Below are positions 58,639 through 64,000 of a DNA stretch of 64,000 nucleotides, piece after piece. Under the pieces are notes generated by a model. That model saw nothing but the letters and a program-made list of their open reading frames with translations. It was not told the DNA's origin and did not search any database. Numbering within the stretch: the stretch's first letter is position 1; the number at the start of each line of letters is the position of its first letter. The position numbers and the translations under genes are program-made. The stretch is from NCBI RefSeq assembly GCF_900240245.1, contig NZ_OESQ01000001.1:1899672-1963671 (forward strand), read 5' to 3'. Source of the DNA: Lachnoclostridium edouardi. GTDB taxonomy: Bacteria; Bacillota; Clostridia; Lachnospirales; Lachnospiraceae.

Positions 58639-60288
58639 ATGAAAAGACTGATGCATTTTATCACATGTTTGATGATTCTGATTCTTTTTGCAGCTGCCGG
58701 CGCAGGCGGCTATATGGTATATAAAAAATATTCGCCAGTTAAGGAGTGGGCAGATTCTGGAGAGCTGTTTCAGGTAAACGGCGACCAGGTTGCTTTGATT
58801 TTAAACGAGGTGCTGCAGGAGGAAAAGGGAGTTTATGCAGAGGGACAGACTTATCTTCCGGTTGAATGGGTAAATGAACAGTTAAATGAGCGGTTTTATT
58901 GGGACAGTATTGAGAATATTTTGGTCTACGCCCTGCCGGATTCTATTGTGTATGCGGACGAAGAGACATTAGGCAGCATGGGAAGCCATCTGCTTCTTAA
59001 AAAGGAAGGGCAGGTTTACTTATCTGCCGGTTTAGTGGCCAATTACACAGACGTAAGGATGGAGACCTTTGATAAAGAGGATGTAAAGCGGATTTATATT
59101 AATAATCTTTGGGAGGAGGAGACAACGGCTGTAATAAAAAAGGACAGCAGTATTCGTGTCCGGGGCGGAGTAAAAAGCCTGATTGCAGCAGAGGCATTAA
59201 AAGGCTCTCAAGTGAAGGTGCTGGATCAAATGGATAAATGGTCTTATGTGAGAACTGATTCCGGCTACTTAGGATATATTCAAAATAAAAGGCTGTCCCA
59301 GGTGCAGGTCAGCGTGCCTGAAAGCTCCTTTCAGGCTCCTGTATATGAAAGTCAGTCTTTAGGGGAGAGGGTCTGCCTGGCCTGGCATCAGGTTACGACT
59401 ATGGCGGGCAATGATACTTTAGACAGTATGTTGGAGGGGACAAAGGGGATTAATGTGATTTCACCTACCTGGTTTGCTCTTTCAGATAATCAGGGGAATT
59501 TTAAGTCTCTTGCAAGCAAGTCTTATGTAGATAATGCTCACAGCAGAGGGCTGCAGGTGTGGGCCCTGCTGGATAATTTCAGTAAAGATGTGCAGACAGA
59601 GAAGCTGCTTGCGCCTACTTCCACAAGGAAAAAGTTAATTGCCGGGTTGATGGATCAGGTGGAAAGATATGATATAGACGGTATTAATCTGGACTTTGAG
59701 GGAATTAAAAAAGAGGCTGGGCCTCATTATGTGCAGTTTATCAGAGAGCTGTCAGTAGAATGCAGGAAAAAGGGAATTATTTTATCAGTTGATAACTATG
59801 TTCCGGCGGCGTATAATGAATTTTATAATAGAAGAGAGCAGGGGATTGTGGCCGACTATGTGATTGTCATGGGGTATGACGAGCATTACGCAGGCGGTGA
59901 AATGGGCTCTGTAGCCTCTTTGCCCTATGTGGAACAGGGGATTAAAAATACGCTGCAAAGTGTTCCAAAGGAAAAGCTTATTAACGGAATCCCTCTGTTT
60001 ACTAGAGTGTGGACGGAAAAGGACGGGGAAACTACATCCACGGCAATGGGAATAGAAAAAGCGGAGCAGTGGGTGGCGGAAAATGAAGTAGATCTGACAT
60101 GGGACGACCAGCTGGGTCAGTATTATGGCCAGTTAGTAGGAGAAGAGTCCAGTCAATATATTTGGATGGAGGACAGCAGGTCTATAGAGCTGAAAATAAA
60201 GGCTGTGGAGGACAGTAATATAGCGGGCGTGGCCTGCTGGAAGCTGGGCTTTGAGCCAGAAGAATTGTGGGAAGTGATTAATCCATGA
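58639..60288 (+). CDS. GH18-family glycosidase with N-terminal anchor and SH3 domain
   Basis: The 549-residue product has an N-terminal membrane anchor (residues 5-28), a domain like the copper-amine-oxidase N-terminal fold (about 45-150), a bacterial SH3 domain (about 160-225; SIRVRGGVKSLI, KWSYVRTDSGYLGYI), and a GH18 domain (about 240-545). The GH18 catalytic motif is DIDGINLDFEGI with the acid Glu, and WKLGFE at the end is typical. The layout matches YaaH/YdhD-type enzymes that cleave peptidoglycan-type substrates at the cell or spore envelope. Its stop overlaps the start of the metallophosphoesterase gene (ATGA). Confidence 0.85.
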   Translation: MKRLMHFITCLMILILFAAAGAGGYMVYKKYSPVKEWADSGELFQVNGDQVALILNEVLQEEKGVYAEGQTYLPVEWVNEQLNERFYWDSIENILVYALPDSIVYADEETLGSMGSHLLLKKEGQVYLSAGLVANYTDVRMETFDKEDVKRIYINNLWEEETTAVIKKDSSIRVRGGVKSLIAAEALKGSQVKVLDQMDKWSYVRTDSGYLGYIQNKRLSQVQVSVPESSFQAPVYESQSLGERVCLAWHQVTTMAGNDTLDSMLEGTKGINVISPTWFALSDNQGNFKSLASKSYVDNAHSRGLQVWALLDNFSKDVQTEKLLAPTSTRKKLIAGLMDQVERYDIDGINLDFEGIKKEAGPHYVQFIRELSVECRKKGIILSVDNYVPAAYNEFYNRREQGIVADYVIVMGYDEHYAGGEMGSVASLPYVEQGIKNTLQSVPKEKLINGIPLFTRVWTEKDGETTSTAMGIEKAEQWVAENEVDLTWDDQLGQYYGQLVGEESSQYIWMEDSRSIELKIKAVEDSNIAGVACWKLGFEPEELWEVINP

Positions 60289-61775
60289 AATATAAGATAA
60301 TGAAAAAACAGGCGGCGGCAGCTATTATAATAGCTGCTGCTGTTATCATGCAGGGATGTTCCTTTGCAGAAAGGCAGGAAAGCCAGGAGGCTTCCTCAGA
60401 AGTAGAGACAACTATGCCGTCAACTGCTGAGAAGGAAGAGCAGACAAGGGAGAGCGTGGAAAGTATGGAAAGCCCTCCTGAGGAAGAGGAAAAAGGTGAA
60501 AACAAGCTTAGAAAGCTGGATGGAGTAAAAATTATAATAGGCACAGACGTGCATTATTTGTCTCAGGAACTGACAGATTACGGTCAGGCTTTTCAACATA
60601 TGGTAGAATACGGGGACGGCCGCCTTGTTACATATATGGATCAAATTACAGATGCATTTTTGGAGGAGGTCATAGAGCAGAAACCGGATGCCCTTATACT
60701 TACTGGGGATATAAGCTCAGAAGGTGAAAAATTAAGCCATGAGGAGCTGGCAGAGAAGCTGAGGGCAGTGGAGGAGGAAGGAATCACAGTTCTTGTGATT
60801 CCGGGCAACCACGATATTAATAATCATAAGGCGGCAGGTTATCTGGAGGATAATACTTATCCGGCAGAATATACACTGCCTCAGGATTTTGAGACAATAT
60901 ACAGGGAGTTTGGATATGAGGACTGTATGAGCCGCGATGAGAGCACATTAAGCTATATGTATCAGCTGAATCAGGATATCAGAGTGTTAATGCTGGATAC
61001 CTGTCAGTATCAAAGCGGATATGCTCAGGTAGGCGGCGCCATTATGCCTGATACATATGATTGGATTGAGGAGCAGCTGGAGGACGCATGGGACAATGAA
61101 ATGATAGTTCTGCCTTTTGCCCATCACAATCTTTTAGATCAAAGCGAGGTTTATGTTCAGGACTGTACCATTGAACACAGCAGCCAGCTGATTGACATTC
61201 TTCAGGGATGGGATATATCCTTGTTTTTAAGTGGTCATCTTCATGTGCAGCACATGGATGAAACAAAGGGGTCTGGGACTATCAGGGAAATTGTGACCAG
61301 TTCTCTGACAACGCCTGATTGCCAGTATGGAATTCTGGAGTTTGAAGATGGGGATAATTTTGACTACAGAACTCAGAAGGTGGATGTTTCAGGATGGGCG
61401 TTAAAGCATGGAAGCCCTAAAATGGACCTTTTGCAGTTTGAAGAATTTAGAACTCCCTTTTTGCGGAGAGTATTTCAGAACGAGGCCTATGGCGTGCTGC
61501 AGAGATTTACGGACCTGACGGAGGAAGAGCGCCGCCAAATGTGCGCCTTTTATGCGGAATTAAATGACTATTATTATCAGGGAAGAGCGCAGGAGATTGC
61601 GGATACTGCTATCAACGATCCGGCATATATATTGTGGCAGGAAAAATCATATCCCGTTGTTCTTACAGATTACGTGGGATCTATAATAGATGACGCAGAC
61701 AGAGATTATAACAGTATGCATGTGAGAGACGGGGAAGAGTTCTTTTTGGACAAAAACGGCGATATATTAAAATAA
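60285..61775 (+). CDS. Secreted calcineurin-type metallophosphoesterase lipoprotein
   Basis: This 496-residue product has a lipoprotein signal (lipobox MQGC), an acidic Ser/Glu-rich linker to about residue 75, and a complete metallophosphoesterase domain: GTDVHYL (DxH), LTGDISSEG (GDxxxxG), IPGNHDINN (GNHD), LPFAHHNL and SGHLHVQHM (GHxH). All metal ligands are present, so it should be an active phosphatase or phosphodiesterase outside the cell. It is translationally coupled to the GH18 gene through the ATGA overlap, which suggests a joint role at the cell envelope. The substrate is unknown. Confidence 0.86.
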   Translation: MKYKIMKKQAAAAIIIAAAVIMQGCSFAERQESQEASSEVETTMPSTAEKEEQTRESVESMESPPEEEEKGENKLRKLDGVKIIIGTDVHYLSQELTDYGQAFQHMVEYGDGRLVTYMDQITDAFLEEVIEQKPDALILTGDISSEGEKLSHEELAEKLRAVEEEGITVLVIPGNHDINNHKAAGYLEDNTYPAEYTLPQDFETIYREFGYEDCMSRDESTLSYMYQLNQDIRVLMLDTCQYQSGYAQVGGAIMPDTYDWIEEQLEDAWDNEMIVLPFAHHNLLDQSEVYVQDCTIEHSSQLIDILQGWDISLFLSGHLHVQHMDETKGSGTIREIVTSSLTTPDCQYGILEFEDGDNFDYRTQKVDVSGWALKHGSPKMDLLQFEEFRTPFLRRVFQNEAYGVLQRFTDLTEEERRQMCAFYAELNDYYYQGRAQEIADTAINDPAYILWQEKSYPVVLTDYVGSIIDDADRDYNSMHVRDGEEFFLDKNGDILK

Positions 61776-61788
61776 GTTTAATGCTTGG

Positions 61789-62019
61789 ATGGTAAAGGTG
61801 AGAAAAACAATTGCAGAATCATTAATGGGAATTATGCTGTTGTTTGTTGTATTTCTGGTGGCCAGACACGGAGGGCTGGACACTTCACAAACATTGGCAA
61901 AGGGGGAGCATACAGAGACCGGGCCGGTTGTGGTTATCGACCCAGGGCACGGAGGAGGCCGATTGCGGCAGAGAACAGCGGATTACAGCGGATTCTCAAA
62001 AGCAATCGGCCTTATATAA
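61789..62019 (+). pseudogene. Truncated CwlD-type N-acetylmuramoyl-L-alanine amidase
   Basis: The 76-residue frame starts like a spore-cortex amidase: a membrane anchor (LMGIMLLFVVFLVARHGGL), a short linker, and the first amidase_3 motif GPVVVIDPGHGG. It then leaves the family immediately, at a palindromic stretch (61957-62011), and stops. The metal Glu, the second His and all later motifs are missing, so no activity is expected. It follows the metallophosphoesterase by 13 bp. The remainder was not found between here and the window end. Confidence 0.7.
61957..62011. repeat. 55-bp palindromic element at the cwlD truncation point
   Basis: GGCCGATTGC (61957-61966) and GCAATCGGCC (62002-62011) are perfect inverted repeats, with inner pairing of GAGAA and TTCTC. 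The loop holds a tandem AGCGGATT. It marks precisely where cwlD similarity ends. It could be a terminator for the convergent XRE gene or the scar of an insertion or deletion. Confidence 0.6.
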
Positions 62020-62030
62020 ACAGCGAAATT

Positions 62031-62798
62031 TTATTTTTCCGGCAATGAGCCAGGAGATGAATCATCCAGATCAAACAACCCGTTTACTTTGCCTATAATT
62101 TTTCCGATACAGTGGAAATTATCCTCAGGCAGCACTTCTATATCAGGGTCCATAACATTTAATGCTCGAAGCCTGCAGCCGGTGTCGTCATGGCGCAGAG
62201 AACGAATATAACACACCTTATTTAAACAAAAAATACCCATCTCATTGTTGGTGGCCTGTTGATCAGAAAGGGCTAAAACGTCGTACTTTTTGAAAACAGG
62301 CTCATATTCGTCCACCTGAATTTGAAAACAAAAGGCCAGATCTGCAGGAATATCTTTCCGTTTAATTTTATATGTTATAGGCCGTTCCTGAAGCAGAAAT
62401 CCAGTATTTGCCTTGCGGATTCCTGGAATGAGACAAGGAAAGGACCCCCATTCTTCTTTGCGGATACGTTCGTATTCAGAATCAATTATCATACGGACAA
62501 GCTGCTTGCTGTTTTCGTCCAGGTGCCTGTATTTTTCAATAGAATCTTTTTCTTCCTGGCTTAAATCATGGCCGTAAATAGTGCGAATCATATTATTAGT
62601 GAGATAATCAAGGTAAAGATAGTTGGCATCAACCCCAAGGGTATTAATCAAAGAAATTAAAATTTCTGTCTTGGGAGTGCTGATGTCATTTTCATAATTA
62701 GCAATAGCTGAAGGTGTTACACATACTTTATGAGCCAGTTGATTTCTTGTGAGTCCTAATTCTAGCCTGCGGCTACGTAGCTTATCTCCAATTCCCAT
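62031..62798 (-). CDS. XRE-family regulator with a degenerate S24 (LexA/CI-type) domain
   Basis: This 255-residue protein has an N-terminal helix-turn-helix (LRSRRLELGLTRNQLAHKVCVTPSAIANYENDISTPKTEIL). Its C-terminal domain has the S24/LexA layout (EPVFKKYDVLALSDQQATNNEMGIFCLN and DNFHCIGKIIGKVNG). Where self-cleaving repressors have DSMEP with the catalytic Ser, it reads DEYEP, and no Lys occupies the expected position, so autocleavage is unlikely. It may regulate by dimerisation or ligand binding. AGGAGG precedes the ATG. Confidence 0.8.
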   Translation of the reverse strand: MGIGDKLRSRRLELGLTRNQLAHKVCVTPSAIANYENDISTPKTEILISLINTLGVDANYLYLDYLTNNMIRTIYGHDLSQEEKDSIEKYRHLDENSKQLVRMIIDSEYERIRKEEWGSFPCLIPGIRKANTGFLLQERPITYKIKRKDIPADLAFCFQIQVDEYEPVFKKYDVLALSDQQATNNEMGIFCLNKVCYIRSLRHDDTGCRLRALNVMDPDIEVLPEDNFHCIGKIIGKVNGLFDLDDSSPGSLPEK

Positions 62799-62971
62799 AG
62801 CAAGCCTCCTGGTCTTATTTATTTATCATATAGTATACTACAAAAAACTTTGAAAATCAATCAATAATATCAAGAATTATGATAATTTTGGTTGACTTTT
62901 CCAGAAATATATTGTAAACTGTACAAGACATCCATAGTTAGCAGCAGAAAAAATCTATTTATGGAGGAGTT

Positions 62972-63073
62972 ATGAATCGAAAATTACAAATAATTAATTT
63001 GGTAAAGCAAGCTGATGACATACAAATTAAATATATTTATGAATTTATCAAAGCTCTATTAGGATCTGCCTAA
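62972..63073 (+). CDS. 33-residue small protein with an overlapping terminator
   Basis: A short frame encodes MNRKLQIINLVKQADDIQIK and then YIYEFIKALLGSA. A good ribosome site (GGAGGAG) lies just before the ATG. The pattern LLKKAD-x-x-Q-hydrophobic-x-x-IYxFIKALL, as I recall it, recurs in tiny ORFs next to XRE-type regulators in Lachnospiraceae; that recollection could not be checked here. The amphipathic helix suggests a peptide that binds a protein or membrane. The stop codon lies in the loop of an intrinsic terminator. It is divergent from one XRE gene and convergent with the other. Confidence 0.6.
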   Translation: MNRKLQIINLVKQADDIQIKYIYEFIKALLGSA

Positions 63074-63090
63074 AGCAGATTTATTTTTTT
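63064..63090. terminator. Intrinsic terminator embedded in the 33-residue ORF stop
   Basis: ATCTGC (63064-63069), loop CTAAA, GCAGAT (63075-63080), then a T-rich run (TTATTTTTTT). The stop TAA of the small ORF is in the loop, and the T run contains the stop codon of the convergent XRE gene. Confidence 0.85.
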
Positions 63091-63449
63091 GTTGAAAGAG
63101 TTGTGATATGTTGCAGAACATGCCACTCGTCCTCAGTTAGCTGGGACAGTGTTAAGATAAACTGCTTTTTAAAGGAATCCGGCTTTTCCCTGAGAAGCAA
63201 TCCAAACCATTTAGAAAGCAGAAGATCCGGATTAGTTTCTAGATACATGTTTCCTTCACCAGTTCGCAGCCATGTTTCGTTTACGTTAAACTCGCGGCAA
63301 ATGGAAAAAAGAATCGCGTCTATAGGGGTGCGTGAACTGGTTTCATAAGTGGCGATAGTATTTCTGGATACACCGATTTTTTCAGCAAATTCTTTTTGGG
63401 TCATGCCAGCGTTTGTTCTGATAATTTTAATTCTGTTCTTCATTGGCAT
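63081..63449 (-). CDS. XRE-family transcriptional regulator
   Basis: This 122-residue protein has a helix-turn-helix at residues 6-62 (IRTNAGMTQKEFAEKIGVSRNTIATYETSSRTPIDAILFSICREFNVNETWLRTGEG), as in phage repressor-like proteins. A short C-terminal helical region follows (LLSKWFGLLLREKPDSFKKQFILTL). No signal-receiving domain is evident. AAAGGATGG precedes the ATG at 63449. Confidence 0.82.
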   Translation of the reverse strand: MPMKNRIKIIRTNAGMTQKEFAEKIGVSRNTIATYETSSRTPIDAILFSICREFNVNETWLRTGEGNMYLETNPDLLLSKWFGLLLREKPDSFKKQFILTLSQLTEDEWHVLQHITTLSTKK

Positions 63450-63684
63450 TCCATCCTTTCGTTAGTGAAATATTGTACGTATATGGATAATATAGTAAAG
63501 GAAAAAAGTTGCGATGTCAATAAAAATATAAAAATATAAAACAAAATAAAACATTTAATAGTCATAATACAACAAAAATAGAAGTTTTTATTTTCATATA
63601 CAGCGCAGAAGATACAAGAAGGAAGAAGGCCGAGAAAATAGTATTTTCTAAATTCAGCGCTGTCTATTTATGAAGGGGGAAAAT

Positions 63685-64000
63685 ATGAGAGATACAACTA
63701 TAGACATATTGTTAGACATTGGGATTCCAGCCGGCGTAAAAGGGTTTGGCTACATTTGCGATGCAATGGAGCTGTTTGAAGCTGATGCTTATTATCAAGA
63801 AGGAAAGATATGCCTTTTGTATTCTGAGATTGCTAAAAAACATAATACTACAAGTTCCAGAGTGGAACGAGCAATCCGACATGCCTTTGAAACTGCAGTT
63901 ACAAAAGGAAATCAGGAGATGGTAGACAAATATTTAGATAAGCTAAATACGCAAAATTCTAATCTGCTGAGAACCTTATATTTAAGAAAACAACAGAATG
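63685..64000 (+). CDS. Spo0A C-terminal-domain-type DNA-binding protein (partial at window end)
   Basis: The frame runs off the window with at least 105 residues. Residues about 5-75 match the Spo0A effector domain: ILLDIGIPAGVKGFGYICDAMELF and IAKKHNTTSSRVERAIRHAFETAVTKGN, including the recognition helix that binds 0A boxes. There is no receiver domain; AAGGGGG at about 63673-63679 sets the ATG at 63685. It is therefore a stand-alone Spo0A-C protein that could compete for or supplement 0A-box binding without phosphorylation. The missing 3' end could hold further domains. Confidence 0.8.
   Translation, partial: MRDTTIDILLDIGIPAGVKGFGYICDAMELFEADAYYQEGKICLLYSEIAKKHNTTSSRVERAIRHAFETAVTKGNQEMVDKYLDKLNTQNSNLLRTLYLRKQQN

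Overview
The window looks like the chromosome of an anaerobic, endospore-forming, low-to-moderate-GC Firmicute, most likely a Lachnospiraceae/Clostridium cluster XIVa relative. The reasons are a pyruvate formate-lyase system with a clostridial 2[4Fe-4S] ferredoxin, sporulation-linked genes (spmB, a cwlD fragment, a Spo0A C-terminal-type regulator, a GerMN-type lipoprotein), several TRAP and tripartite tricarboxylate (TTT) transporters, and strong AGGAGG ribosome binding sites. The family-level placement is inference; no rRNA is present.

Layout. (1) 1-11.7 kb is a visibly GC-richer arm, probably acquired: a LacI-type repressor, a 2 kb IS1634-type insertion flanked by 148-bp duplications, a repressed operon of a bicupin protein, an NCS2 nucleobase permease and a dihydropyrimidinase/hydantoinase, a decayed KdpDE-type two-component pair, and a large serine recombinase whose N-terminus has been replaced by a Nudix-like N-terminus. 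(2) 11.7-18.1 kb is ordinary chromosome: GerMN lipoprotein, MarR, SpmB, DUF885 lipoprotein, MetG, GNAT. (3) 18.3-36.3 kb is a large carboxylate/acid-sugar block: PdxA2-type dehydrogenase, two TTT transporters, an orphan TRAP receptor, an AraC-type membrane sensor, two TIM-barrel isomerases, a racemase-fold protein, a split transketolase and a PrpR-type sigma-54 activator. Two textbook -24/-12 promoters sit before the PdxA2 gene and the first isomerase gene. (4) 36.4-43.1 kb: lipoprotein, gdpP-rplI-dnaB, a MerR-like protein and a membrane protein. (5) 43.2-50.3 kb is a second acid-sugar/keto-acid operon: racemase-fold protein, TRAP transporter, FadR-type GntR regulator, cupin, BKACE enzyme and DUF1537 kinase. 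(6) 50.4-55.2 kb: C26 peptidase, ferredoxin and a split pyruvate formate-lyase (core, separate glycyl-radical subunit, activase), with a divergent DUF1858 protein. (7) 55.2-64 kb: MecA, a Hanks-type kinase with an overlapping P-loop-like ORF, a GH18 protein, a metallophosphoesterase, a truncated cwlD, two XRE regulators, a 33-residue ORF and a partial Spo0A-C-type gene.

How the genes fit together. Regions 3 and 5 together encode uptake and processing of hydroxy- or keto-carboxylates. PdxA2 and DUF1537 kinases are established partners in four-carbon acid sugar catabolism (erythronate/threonate), but here they lie about 30 kb apart under different regulators: sigma-54 with a PrpR-type activator for the first, a FadR-type regulator for the second. 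The substrates cannot be read from sequence. The most notable items are the sigma-54 regulon, the TRAP receptor embedded in a TTT operon, the genetically split pyruvate formate-lyase, the kinase/P-loop overlap with tandem -1 slippery heptamers, and the long target duplication around the IS element.
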